Source: Marchantia polymorpha subsp. ruderalis (taxonomy: Eukaryota > Streptophyta > Marchantiopsida > Marchantiales > Marchantiaceae). Taken from it: 64,000 nucleotides of DNA. The translations under genes and the position numbers were made by a program. Below the pieces are notes generated by a model. The model was not told the DNA's origin. It searched no databases and worked only from the letters and a program-made list of their open reading frames with translations. Shown here in pieces: positions 23,113 through 34,822 of the stretch; positions within the stretch are counted from its first letter, which is position 1; each line of letters opens with the position of its first letter. The DNA lies in assembly GCA_037833965.1 (NCBI GenBank), contig AP031359.1, positions 4,832,001-4,896,000 on the forward strand, given 5' to 3'.

Positions 23113-24758
23113 TCATCCGTGATTCCTACATATCTTCAGCTTTTCATCTATATGTTTCACATTGTCTGCTTTAACAACATGAATAAACTTTTCCACCTGC
23201 GTTTGATAGTTTTTGATATTCTGACACAATCAGTTTAAACACGGTAGAATGGATGCAGTCTAAATTAGTGAAGACCAAAATATGACAATTGAACGTTCAT
23301 GTCCTTTGAGTTTCATTACACTCACCGCTTTATCGATAGCTTTCATTGCAGTATCCAGTCCTGACAACAAATTTTTGGTCGCTAGACAATGTACTATACC
23401 TTCCATATATTTGTTCAATTGCAAAAATAAAGTGAGCTTAAAAAATCTAGACAATGAACTTCTCTATGCAAAAGCCGGACTTAGGCTCAACATGGTAATT
23501 CGTCAACAATCACTAATTCTAAAGAGGGCAATATTAGAGTTCACAGCCTTATGACCTAATATCATAAAGAACATGAATATAGTTGTCAGGATATGTGTCT
23601 ATAGTATGATGCAGTTGGATAAGAAATATAAAGAGCTGAGTTTCACCAAGAAGAAACTGTAGTGGCCAAGATACTTAGAGGTCAGAATGACACACAACTC
23701 TGAGCGATGGTTTTTTGGCACCTTTTGAAATCCACTTTCTTGTCCACTTCATTTGCCCTTCTTAATGCGGCCATAGCTAGCTTCAGATGAAGACAAACAC
23801 AGCTGGGGTTAATAACTATTTGATTCATCAGCCACTTGACTCATAATTGCCACATGAAACATATCGATATTCAAAAGGTTTACTGAAAAAATTAATTGGA
23901 ATAGATTGGGCAGTTAGAACTTCATATCTCTTCAAGCTAAAGAGAAGAAGTATAGTGCCAAAACCAGAAGTCTCAAGAGGCCATAAACCTACCTGCCCAC
24001 GAGGAAATAATAATGAAGCTTGTGTTAACATCATAGAATCTATCTCAAAGATGGCAGACTTCTGAAGTTCCTGTAAACCACAATGTACATATCGATCAAG
24101 TTGTTTCAAATAGTTTGAATTTCAGAATTTTTCTTAGCTGTACAAGGTCACCACATAAGCAAAGATCAATGAGAATATATTTCTTTTGCTTGATAGAGAA
24201 CATAAAAGCAAATCAACAAAACCCTAGGATGCTTGACTTTGCACAAACACTTGATTTGCAAATGCTTATATTGTCATATATATATGCCATGAGTTTTATT
24301 CAGGCAGACAATAAGTAGTGATGCACTGATTTTCTTCTGGTCTACCAGCTATCAGAGTGCAGCATTTTATAGGACTCAAAATCACCGACAATAACATCTT
24401 TTAAAGGGGACAAATGAATGTTTCTCCATTCAAAGAAACAACTCTGTTTCAATTAGCTATTGAACGTAAGACAAGAAAATATGAGAGTTGGCACACTAAT
24501 CTGGACATATTTTACCGCTACAGCATCCATCATTTGAACAGAATTCTACATGTGATAAATGAACCATTTCTGATTTGATCGAGGATGTCCTGCATTGACA
24601 ACTAAAAGAATGACTACCCAACATACAAATGTGCAGAATTTTCTTGCTACAATCTATAGAAATTTGAGCTTCATGTTGTCAATACATACCTTTAGATAAA
24701 ATATGTAAACATCCAAGGATCTGTACGGTGCGTAAACGATAACTTCAAAGTTTAGACA
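23113..24758 (-). pseudogene. cyclin H-like gene, C-terminal half, intron-containing
   Basis: Exons read on the minus strand: 24758-24690 (NFEVIVYAPYRSLD; acceptor GCAG, donor GTATGT), possibly 24589-24565 (DILDQIRN), 24070-23993 (IDSMMLTQASLLFPRGQ; donor GTAGGT), 23780-23722 (LAMAALRRANEVDKKVDF), about 23418-23326 (KYMEGIVHCLATKNLLSG; donor GTGAGT) and 23220-23113 (VKHIDEKLKICRNHG, stop TGA 23115-23113). Order and motifs follow plant cyclin H, the regulatory subunit of CDK-activating kinase and TFIIH: FDLIVYAPYRxxxGF, MLTDAPLLFPPGQLALAALR, YLENI, MKHINRKLK (family knowledge). The fourth listed exon's acceptor reads TTTTTGCA without AG, as if one G were lost. The N-terminal cyclin box is not found upstream. 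So this is a truncated DNA-level copy, probably dead. Confidence 0.65.
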
Positions 24759-24779
24759 CTGCAGTTCAGTAGAGGACAT

Positions 24780-25710
24780 TATCAAAAGAGATTATTGTAT
24801 TGTTGATTATTGTTATTGATAACAAATAAGTTAGTTACATCACCACCTCTCGTTGTTTACGTATCGGATCCACATCAAGAACATATATTCCCATCATTGG
24901 CGATAATGCAAATGAACTCAAAGGAGGAAATTCTTTTCAACTAGAGACACCCTAGAACCACGGTCAATAGAGAAGCGCGGTCGGCAAGGCAAACACGGTC
25001 AACAGGAAACCATGTTCGACAAGAACCACGGTCGGCAGGGCAACCAAAGGGTCCTCTGTCCGTTTGTAATAGGATCTATTCACTTTGACATGTACATCCG
25101 TAATAACATCTATTTACTTTGACAATAGCATGCTAGAGGGCATCTATTGCTCTCCTTCACTCACCGGTGAGAGAGAATCACGTTTAGGTAGAGCTCTAAA
25201 ACCGTGTCACAACAAATTTTGAATCATGACACACTTGGGGTAGAAAGAGAACCGAATGCCTATCAGGTCATGGTGACAATGATCTTCATCTATGACATTT
25301 GCAATATTGAGACTATGGATTACATGTGCAAATACTTCACATTCGACAAGAACCACGGACGGCAGGGCAACCAAAGGGTCCTATGTCCGTCCGTAATAAC
25401 ATATATTCACTTCGACAATAGCATGCTAGAGCTCATCTATTGCCCTCCCTCACTCACCGATGAGAGTGAACAACGTTTAAGTAGACCTCTGAAACCGCGT
25501 ACATGTGCAAATACTTTACGTTCACTGCTAAATGTGTCAAAGAAAAATATATTTATTTCTAATTCCAAAGGATATTTTTATTTATTAAAAGCTGAAATGT
25601 AAAAGTAAATTCAGTAGAATTATAAAATGTTTGTGATTTAGTTGTGAACTGCCTATGATCAGCAAAAATAACATCTACATCTTGATCATGAAAGAACATA
25701 TTTTAAAGTG
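24780..25710. repeat. direct-repeat block next to the cyclin H-like gene
   Basis: TTCGACAAGAACCACGG begins at 25014 and at 25342. Each copy runs about 165-190 bp through GGCAGGGCAACCAAAGGGTC, AATAGCATGCTAGAG and CCTCACTCACCG. ACATGTGCAAATACTT also recurs at about 25323 and 25501. No protein is supported. The block may be the terminal region of an unknown element that truncated the cyclin gene's 5' half. Confidence 0.55.
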
Positions 25711-25714
25711 AATT

Positions 25715-26697
25715 GAGTTAGTTGCCTTGTCGGATAAGACCTCTTGAAGTACTAGCCATGGTTTTCTTCAACAAGTTCTTAGCACGTTCAGAGCATGTGC
25801 ATAATATCTAACTGATCAGGGTTTCAAATTCAAAGATGAACTTCAAGATCTGGTTGATTATGGTTTAATTGATCATCTGCGCACTTCAAGATATCATCCG
25901 CAAGGTGATGGACTTGCCGAGAGGATGGTGCAAACTTGCAAGAAGGTACTGCAAAAGCTTCGTCTCGCTAAAAACAAGAAAAATTGAGATCTAGCTCTAC
26001 CCTACTTTGCAATGGGGTATCGAATGTTCAAACATGCATCCCTCTCACAATTCACTCCTTATTTCTTTTTGTTTGGAAAACATCCAGACATTTGTGAAGC
26101 AATGGCAAAAAGAGTATACCTCCTTCTGCCATTGCTTCACAAATAGACCAAGTTGTGGACTTGGACTTTAAGTCTACATGGGTCAGAGTTATTTCAGAGA
26201 GTGCTGCTCTATTTAAGAGAGTTATGCCAATGGCTATGAAGAACTTGCAGATTGCATAGCATCGATACACATTGAGGCATGCTTACACGAGAGGTGGTAA
26301 CTAGAAACCAAAGCTGCAGCAATTTGAAGTTGATGATATTTTTTATCCACAAAGGCATCCCATTGATATCATGGATACTTCTACTGGTCGCATCATCTTG
26401 CGTGTAAAGGCAATCAGACCTTCAGTTGTGCTTGAGTTGCAAGAAGCAAACGGACACACCATTAAGAATCACTCCAAAAACTGCATATCATGTCACTTGC
26501 CTAATTTGGATCCTACCATGGTTACCTCCACGTGGATTACTTCACTTGATAATCCCTGTTAAATATGTTAAAGGATAGATGATGCTGATCATATGCTATT
26601 ATGTGACAATTGCAATGCATATTATCATATGTTTTGACTTACATTAAAGCTCACACAAGTTCCTTTAGGCTTGTGGTATTGTCCTAACTGTACTTTT
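25715..26697 (+). pseudogene. Ty3/Gypsy integrase C-terminal half with PHD finger, decayed
   Basis: Around 25815 a frame reads DQGFKFKDELQDLV, then SRYHPQGDGLAERMVQT: the second Asp region and the catalytic Glu of a DDE integrase (family knowledge). Next come DLALPYFAMGYRM and FGKHPD. The beta-barrel-like tail near 26330-26560 reads DTSTGRIILRVKAIRPS and KNCISCHLPNLDPTMV. At 26557-26694 follows a PHD-type ring: C..C (26557, 26566), LLCDNC, YYH, a TGA at the next Cys position, and LWYCPNC. Stops at 26560 and 26569 also fall in it. Upstream integrase parts are missing. Frame changes occur near 25985 and 26120. Confidence 0.7.
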
Positions 26698-26699
26698 TA

Positions 26700-28640
26700 A
26701 CTATTTTTTATTTTTAAGATCTCTGATATGCAATATTCTTAGGTCGGAAGGATAGATAATGCTTTGATTTGCTTTTACTCTAAGTATTCCACTTCAGTTT
26801 GTTACTAGCTTGTACTCCTTTCATTTAGACACCACACACAACATTGGATATAGGTTCAAATTTGTGCACCAATCTTGTTGTTGGTGTTAATATTTAGCTT
26901 TGATTGATCTAGCGTCAACAAGGTTGTTCAAGAATTTCTTTGCTAGGGTTATGATCTTCAGATAGCATGACAGTATTATGTTACGATACTATATGTCACG
27001 ACATAATGTGTGTACTTGGCGGAATAATTAGAGAAGTTTTAGAAGATTTAAGTGAGCATTTCTAACATTGTCTTGTACAAAGGTCTAGATTTAAAGACAA
27101 AAAGTTTTTGATTTCATGTTTAATTTTGATTGGTTTGACTAAGTAATGAAGACTTCATTGGTTAGACTAAGTCTAATGTTGATTTAGTGACAAGTGAAGG
27201 TTCTAGAAGTTGAAAACTCACAAATGGCATGTTCCACTTTCAATCTAGGAATTACTAAACATCTAAAAGGTTTAGGAGGCCAAGGACGTGTTGCCACGTA
27301 TTGATAACTAGTCAAACTTATTATGATTTATCTTTGTAAAAGTAAGTTAGATAGAAATTACCATTTGTTGCTATGATGTCTTCTCAAGTGGTATAAGTAA
27401 AGAGGTATAGTAGAGCCTCAGAAGCAAATTTGGAGAGTTCATTGTGTAGTAACTTGTTTCATAAATGAAAGAGTGAGGTTTTCAATATCTTGAAGTGTCA
27501 ATGTGTGTGATAAACTTGAGTGTGAGTAAGCCCGGAGGATGCATTTTTTGTTCCGTTGCCGCCGAGACTTCAATCTAGAAGGCTAAATGTTTAGGATTTG
27601 GTTTTTAGCTCAAGAGAAAATATCCGTGAGAGGTCATTTGGAGTTAAGACTCAGTATAAAATAGCAGAGAACATGCTTTAGAGTGAAGTAACTTTTGTTT
27701 TTTCACTAGTCTCATATGATATTCTAGAAGTAATTTTGTTTACTTAACATCTACTTTTGAGAAAAAAGTGGTCATAGGGACCAAATATCATGTTATGAAA
27801 GCATTCTCAAAAGTTCTTAATGATTATAGAGTGGTATGTGAGATACATTTCAGTTTTTTCTCAAGCCTGGATCATATGTATGTAGAAATTAAAGAGTGTT
27901 GAAAGACAAGAGGGTTTTCACGAGTACCAAAAAATAGCTTTTGGGAAACTTTATACATAGTAAATTATAATTTTTTACTTTAATTTATCCTTCAAAACTC
28001 AGTAAAATTTTGTATTGGAAGATAACCTATGTGTCACAAAAATTTCACCAAGAGATCACGTCTAGAGATAATGTTATGTTATTTTGAAGTTTAGGGGATA
28101 CAGAACCAGGAAAAGAGAACCAAAGTTTTGGATTTTCTTATTCACAATTTTTGTCATGTAGAGAGCGTTTTTGGTACAGATTTTTTGAGTGGTATTCACG
28201 TTATGAAAAATTGAGTGAATAATGGAGTTGGAAGATTAAGTTATCCAAAGTGCCTCAAGGTTTAGATGTTATAGTTTTTTAGATTCCAATTCGAGAAAAT
28301 TCAAGTTGGAATTTGAAGAGAGAGTATTAAGTCAATCTCCAAGAGTGAAGCATGAGACTTGCTTTTATTGTGAAGAGTAGAGAAATAAGGTTGTCAATTG
28401 TTCCTTGCTAAACAAGAATAGAAAATTGAAGAGCCTGAAAAACTTTGTAGATTTGAAACTTCATTTAAGACCATCATCGCCACATGAATCTCAAAGCACA
28501 ACCTTCTGTTACATTTGTGAAGTGATTGGACTACTTGCGTGACACAAATGCAGCAGAGTGAAGACACTCCTTGAATCACTTGTGGAAGTCTTGATGGCAA
28601 GTATAGGTTGGAGTCGCAGAAGTTGATCGTGACTAATTCA
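26700..28640. other. non-coding retroelement flank; LTR-like repeat
   Basis: 27005-27530 is a diverged copy of 54345-54870 (shared ACTTGGCGGAATAA, TAGACTAAATCTAATGTTGA, TTTATCTTTGTAAAA). It lies upstream of the Gypsy gag region, so it may be that element's 5' LTR and leader (inference). No ORFs of note. Confidence 0.4.
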
Positions 28641-29560
28641 AGCTGCAACTGAAGATGAAGATAATCATTCGGATGATGAAGAATATGATGATGAGGGTGA
28701 GACTCATTGTGTGTTCAGGGGAGGAGAGAAATATGATTATATTGGATGAGCCAATTACTTTTGTGTTTCCTTTAATGAATTACTCAAGGATGAAGTTAGT
28801 GTTATTTGTGTTGTATTAAGAAGTTACATATAAATTTCCAATAGAAAAAAAGAAGAAGTTGGAAGTGGAGAAGCTTTTGATGTTTTATGGGAGGGAGAAT
28901 GAGGATGTAGAAGTTTTTGTTATGGACAACAAGAAGATGAGATCTTATGTAAAAAGAACCAAGAAGTTGGAGTCAAGATTCCACATGGTGTTGAGAAAAG
29001 GTGGAGACAAGGTGGATTCTATGATGGTGGAGATAAGGGCAATGCTCACAAAGAAATTTTGTTAGAGGTTTGAAATCAGAAATTTGGAATAAGGTGAGAT
29101 ATGAGAAGCAGTCTTTTAAGGTTGAAGCCATTCAAATTGCTTTTAGAATGGAAATTTAAAAAAATAATAATGATTCTAGTTTGATGGCTTGAGAATTAGC
29201 TTGTAACAAGATCCATTATTCCAAATCTTGCTAGCTCCTCCACAATGACTACTGCCATCAAAGATGTGCAAAATGAGTTGAAATCTTTCACGGAGACTCT
29301 AGCGGACCTCAAGATTAATGTAGTACAGTTGTGGAAGGATAAAAATCAGAATGTAGGAGAGGCTCTAAGAGGTATGGAAATTATTCTCCAAGAGCCAATC
29401 CACATACAGTTTCTTGTTTTACTCGAGGTGGCCCGTATTTTCAATGAAATTGTCCTAATGATTGACAACATGATGAAGTTCGGCACAACAACAATGCACC
29501 GGCCACACAATAAGTCAATGATAAGGAAATAGCATCCGTTGATGTACTCATTCATGTACT
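28640..29560 (+). pseudogene. Gypsy gag-like region
   Basis: Charged helical + frames (28859-29065, 29245-29532) in the right position before protease and RT. A Glu/Asp-rich lead-in (DEDNHSDDEEYDDEGE) lies near 28660. No clear zinc knuckle. Broken by stops and frame changes. Assigned mainly by context. Confidence 0.4.
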
Positions 29561-29859
29561 TTTGAGAAAGGAGAGAGTTTGAAGTCAAAGTTGGAGGACA
29601 CGCCAAGTCGGAGTACATGGTCAAGTGGAGTAAGTCAACCAAGAGTACTAAGAAAGAAGTCGCGCATGGTAGAATTTTCCATTTTGTCTTTTCAAGCTAA
29701 GTATGACAAGGTGAAGGATGTAGGAAGTCAGAATGTCAATATAATAGTTGGCCAGCTGATTATTATGAATCCAGCTATACAAAAGAAGTTGACAGGAGGT
29801 CTTAGCTCCACAATGACCAAGAAGCAAAGATCCAAAGTATCATCTCACATGACAAATGT

Positions 29860-30180
29860 TGGAGTTTGTGTGATGGATGCGGCTACTTTGGAGGTATGTA
29901 CACATGTTTCAAAGATCAAAGTGAGGATAGATGAACATGATGTATAAAACGTGTTAATAGATGATGGTTTTGCTGTAGATGCAATGTCTGAAAGATTTTT
30001 GATGAAGTTGGGAATGCGACTTTCAAGAACTTCTAGTATAATTGTTGGTATGACCAACAAATTGAAGATCAGACCATTTGATGTTGTTCACAAAGTTGTG
30101 ATGAGTGTGAGGGAAGTTCAAGCTTTGCTTTCTTTTCAAATACATAAGTAAGCTAGTTACAATTTGCTGTTGGGATGTAC
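29860..30180 (+). pseudogene. Gypsy retropepsin-like protease
   Basis: Reads VCVMDAATLEVC, then, after a stop, VLIDDGFAVDAMSERFLMKL and, after another stop, ASYNLLLG. Gypsy proteases have a D(S/T)G catalytic triad followed by N/D-x-(I/M)-S and end before a YxxLLG motif (family knowledge). Here the triad reads DDG and the frame carries stops at about 29946 and 30150, so it is inactive. Confidence 0.55.
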
Positions 30181-30449
30181 TTGATTGAGGGCAGTGAGTA
30201 CCACTTATCGATGTCATAAGGACTATCTCCGTATAGGTCCAAATGTTATCACGGAGAAGAAGGCAAGATTTTTGAATATATCTTGCAAATATATCCATGT
30301 CTTTGCATTTAGTTACAAAGATTTGAAGCACGTGATACTTAAAACTCATCACATTGAGTTGGAAGAGATAGCAACTCTTTCAACTCGCCCTATTTGGCAA
30401 AAGCAACGCAAAATCAATTCTTCTACGGTTGTGGTGGTGAAGGAGTAGA

Positions 30450-31293
30450 TTGGCAAGCTGAGTGAGTACGACTTCATCTATGAGGTAGAAAATTTGGAAT
30501 GGGTATCTCCTATTGTGATAGTGAAGAAAAAGAATGGTAAACTACGTGTATGCGTAAATTGCAAGAAAGTGAATGCTGTCACAAAGGAGGATTACTATCC
30601 TTTGACTATCATAGATAAGATTCTAGAGTAGGTAGCAAGCCATGAGTTGTATAGTTTTGGAGATGATTATGCTGGTTATAATTAAATCCAAATTGCATTA
30701 GATGATCAATTGAAAACTAGCTTTATCATACCATGAAAAACTTTTTCTTTTAGAGTAATGTCATTTGATCTATTTAATGCTCGAGCCACTTTACAAAGAT
30801 TCATGAATCAGGTGTTTGAATCTTTCATTGGAAAGTTTGTAAGAGATTTCATAGATGATTTTTGTGTGTATGGGAGAAAGGAAGATAATTTTGATCATTT
30901 GATTAAAATACTCCAACGTGTGGAGGAAGTCAAGGCTTCACTCAATCCAAAAACATACATTTTTGAATGTGAGAAAGTCTTATTGCTGGGGCACATCATT
31001 TCTAAGAATGATATAGCAATGGATCAAAAAAAGGTAACAAGGATCATGGAATTAACTTTTCGGTGAGTTTGATCAAGTTGAGGCAATTCCTTGATATGGT
31101 TGGGGGTACTATTGGAGATTCATTTTGTACTAATCTAATAAAATTCAAGCCTTGACGAGTTACATGAAGAAGGGAACGAAATACAAGCTCATCTTCAAGG
31201 ATGAAGAAGCAAAATTGGCATTTGAGACACTCAAGAAGGCATTGGTGACGGATTCACTTTCGGCGAAACTTGATTGGGATAATCCTTTCCTTT
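30450..31293 (+). pseudogene. Gypsy reverse transcriptase, 5' part, interrupted by element D
   Basis: Frames give WVSPIVIVKKKNGKLRVCVN, then FRVMSFDLFNARATLQRFMN, FVRDFIDDFCVYG (the catalytic Y/F-x-DD box, here FIDDF), LLLGHIISKNDIAMD and, up to the insertion, FETLKKALVTDSLSAKLDW. In-frame stops occur near 30630, 30683 and 30735. The coding trace stops exactly at element D (31294) and resumes at 34823 with RNase H sequence. Confidence 0.75.
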
Positions 31294-31709
31294 TGTGATG
31301 CTTTGTTTTTTTGTTTTCACAAAATTAACAAAAACTTAAACATATTTGTGTTAGAATGTAGACGTATAAGTCATAAGTGGTAGAAGTTAGAAGAATTATG
31401 GAAAATTTAGTTAAAAAGTAGAATTTGCCTTCGGCCGAAGACCTTCGGATCTTCGGACCTTCGGCGCAATCATTTTGAAGGATGCAATAGCCGGGTCTTC
31501 GGCAAAGACCCGAAGATCGATTTGAATTCGCGAAGGACCGGACAATATTTGCACGCGCCAAGGGTACCAATTCGTGCGCGTGAAAAGAATGTTAGGGCAT
31601 TGAGGGTAAGAGCAAGACGAGGACATTGCGATATCAAGCGAGAACGAGCGAGAGTGAGAGAGAGCGGAATCAATCGATCTTGATAGCAGCGAAGACGCGA
31701 ATTGAAAAC

Positions 31710-34282
31710 ATGGCGCCACCCAAGACTGCCAAGGATCGGAAATTCGTCCCGCTAAAGGTAACTTACGAGGAATTGCGACCCTATAGGCGAGAGCTCAGCG
31801 AATTGCATCTAGATTTCCCCTTGTAGAATTGGAACTGCGTATCGGCGAGTATTTGTAAAGAGATCATGAACAAGAACCGGAATGAGTAAGAGGATCTCTA
31901 AGGCAACCCTATGTTGTGGACAATTGAGCCTTGGACGAGAGTGATGAGGCCGTGTGAAGGAAACGACAAAGATTTTATGTTCAAAAAAGATAGTGTGAAA
32001 ATAACTCGCGCGGAAGAATTCACTTTCGCCCCACTCTTCAAGAACGCGTGATCAAGAATGAATGGGTGGAAGACCGCATAATACAAGGATCCGATGAGGC
32101 ACGCGATCGCATTAGGAGTCATGCACATCTTGCAACCGCAGCGCACGATGTATGTCATGGCTTGGCAGGTCGGTTTCTTCGAGCGGGTTATGAAGGGAAA
32201 TCGGATACATTGGGCGAGGATCTTTTATGATTTGGTTTGAATCAATGCGAGTATCCGATGGGAAGTAGGATTGGTGAACCACCTAAACCCTTACATCGTG
32301 AATTTCTATCGGAGGATGAGATCACTCACAAAAGTAGAGGAGAAGCAATTCCCAAAGGAACGGGATATTCTGGCAATCGAGTCCATCAAAGAGACTGAGG
32401 AAGAAAACAATGGCCGACCCAGAGTGCCATCTCAGACAACAGCGCGCGGATCAGTACAGGTGAACGTTCTGCCAACAAGAGAGCAACCTGAATGGCGACT
32501 AGCGAAGAGGCGGAAGGTACTGACAGATAATGAGGAAGATCCACTACTGGAATCGCGAATGGTAGAAACTTAGATAATTGGAATCTGGCATTCAAGGACT
32601 TGAGCTAGGACAAAGAAGAAGGCGAATCGTGGGGTGGTTGTGACAGAATCTTCAGACAACAGTATGGAGAAGACAGTTGCAATAGCCGTAGCGACAGCCG
32701 AAGACAAGAACAACGAGCCAACTCTTCAAGTGTTGGAGGGAGCACCTTCGGCGGTATCATTTTAAGTCCCAACGAAAGTAGCAGTGGAACCTTCAGAGGA
32801 GAGGACGGAAAAAGCTAGTCCAAGTTTTCTATCTTTGGAGCAGACGCGATCTGTGGGGAGTGAAAACATACCTCAACTGAAGACTAGTGAAGAGTTAGCG
32901 AACGAGCTCACACTTAGTGAGGCAATACTTGAGCAGATTGTTGCACAGGTTGGCGGGACGGTAGGAGACATCACAAATATTCCAGCGCCGCCACCACCTG
33001 AGGAAGAAGTGAGATCCGAGGTATCGAAGAAGACTCGGAGGAGGGACCGAAGGCGTTAGAGATTGCATTTTCTAATGTCTTGCAGGATAGCGTAGTACCT
33101 TTATTAAAGTACTGAGACAAGAAGAGGAAAAAGTATACTGTGAGAAGGGAATCAAGATCTTATGTGGAGCTATTTAGAAATAGAACAAAACTCAAGAGGG
33201 CAGTGGCAGTGAAGAGGTAGTGAGATTCGGCAACTGCAATGACGAAGGAACGAGTTGCAAGCTTGACAGCCGAGTGTGCAACCACGAAGGCGACATTGTA
33301 GGAACAAAAAGACCAACTTCGGGCAAAGGAGATGGAGTGTGAGGTGCTACGATTGAACTTGATGAAGGAGTCCGATCGACGCGCAGAGTAAGAGCAGGAC
33401 TGTAGCAGTCTTCGTACCGCCAACGATAATGTATTGAAGGTGACTGTGGAGTTCTGCGGAAGATTGAAGACGTCCAAGGAAGCCAACGCGGCGGAAGTGC
33501 AACGTGTGGAGAGATTGATTGCAGCTGCAGGGAAACGTAATCAGTTGCACGCTGAAGAATTAGCTAAGGCGGAAGGGCGAAGAGCCGAAGAAGCACAAAT
33601 CGCCGAAGATCTTCGGGGACAGATTGCTACGGCAAAGACGGAGCAAGAAGATTTTTGTAGTAAGATTGCGGAGCTCACGGATGATCGTGACAAGGAATTC
33701 AAGCGGGTGGAGAAGCTTACGGCAAGTATGGCGGAGTAACTCCGGAAGCACGAAGGTGAATTAACGGATTGGGCCAAGAAATTGGCAGATTGCAAAGCGA
33801 CCAGATCTTCGGAGGTCAAATGTAGATTAAAGGTCAAATTGAATCGGTAACAAGATCAGTTGGAAAGGGCTGCTTTGAGATTGGAAGAGTCGCAAAGGAG
33901 AGCGGAGAAGGCAGAGGCAGCGCACCGCTAGTTGCGGTACGAGACGACCGACGAATTGCGAGTGCGAGTTGAGAAGTGCCTGGGTGGATTTGCTCTGTGG
34001 AAATTGCAATTAGTTAAGTGGTTGAAGCGAGATTCGCTAAAGCGGCGTTTGATGAGTGCGAAGACCAGCGGATCCGCAGGGCACAAGCAGTTAGTAGAAT
34101 TAGTTAATTCTTTTTCTGAGGGATTGGTAGAGGCGCGAGAGAATGTAGAGTTAGAGATACTAAACGTTTTGCGTAGGTTAGGGGCCGAAGGAAGCTCAGA
34201 GGATGCTGTAACCGCTACGTCGAATGGCACCGCACCTGAGAGTAGTTCATCTCATACGGTTGAGATTCCTAGGACATCTTAG
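31710..34282 (+). pseudogene. LKVP-family coiled-coil protein gene (element D), heavily broken
   Basis: Starts MAPPKTAKDRKFVPLKVTYE. An early TAG (31824-31826) and many further stops and frame changes break it. Recognisable pieces: NGW and TSWQ-like N-domain residues, ESIKETEEENNG (about 32380), the KYxDKKRKKYT block near 33110, coiled coil 33434-33739, and an intact C-terminal piece 33932-34282 (CLGGFALWKLQLVKWLKRD ... GHKQLVELVNSFSEGL) ending TAG 34280-34282. That piece shows the family C-terminus: an Ala/Ser/Thr tail of about 40 residues after the coiled coil. Confidence 0.7.
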
Positions 34283-34325
34283 TGAATAAAGAGGCCCAAG
34301 GCTCTTTCCTTAGGGAGCTTTTCTG
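34283..34325 (+). terminator. AATAAA plus stem-loop (element D)
   Basis: AATAAA at 34285-34290. CCCAAGG (34295-34301) faces CCTTAGG (34308-34314) with one mismatch, then GAGCTTTTC. Family 3' signal. Confidence 0.55.
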
Positions 34326-34822
34326 TCAATTGGCTTGTCAACTGTCAATCTTTATCCACTATGTGTCTATGTGCTAGTGTGTGATCCTGCCACTGAGCAT
34401 ATTGCGCTCTTGTTTGTCGAAGCTACCGCAACGGGAGTTGTGAGTATCCAGTTTGGATGTTTCAAATAGCCTGGGGCTCTTTGGGATTTAAGCAAATTCG
34501 GGTCTGGGTAGTTGGGTCAATGAGTCGGGAATATGCTATTCTCAGAAGTTTTCTCCTGAAATCTGAGTGTGGGGTCGTAGGCAATTCCCACAGGTGTCGA
34601 TTGGAATAGTTTCATGTTGTAAATGTGATTATACTCTGCTCTTTGGGCCTTCGACCGTAATCGAGCAGTGTCTTGTGGGAGTGACATTGGCCTAAGAAGT
34701 AAAACTCTTCAATAGAATGTTAATACGTGACAAATTGTGACTTTTAGTGTTCCATCTGTCTCTGTGGGAACGAATCTAAACCATTATGCTCCATTTTGAT
34801 ATTTGTTGGTTATCACACCTTT

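Larger units (their letters stand above)
31294..34817 (+). mobile_element. LKVP element D (complete, 3.52 kb, 5-bp TSD) inside Gypsy pol
   Basis: Starts TGTGATGC and ends GTTATCACA (6-bp inverted ends TGTGAT/ATCACA). CCTTT flanks it on both sides (31289-31293, 34818-34822). It splits the Gypsy pol trace between ...LDWDNPF and HTYASNIAL, the link between RT and RNase H, in the same orientation. Leader TTCGG block at 31425-31500, gene 31710-34282, hairpin, tail with TTATGCTCCATTTTGATA. Clearly younger than the Gypsy copy it landed in. Confidence 0.85.
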
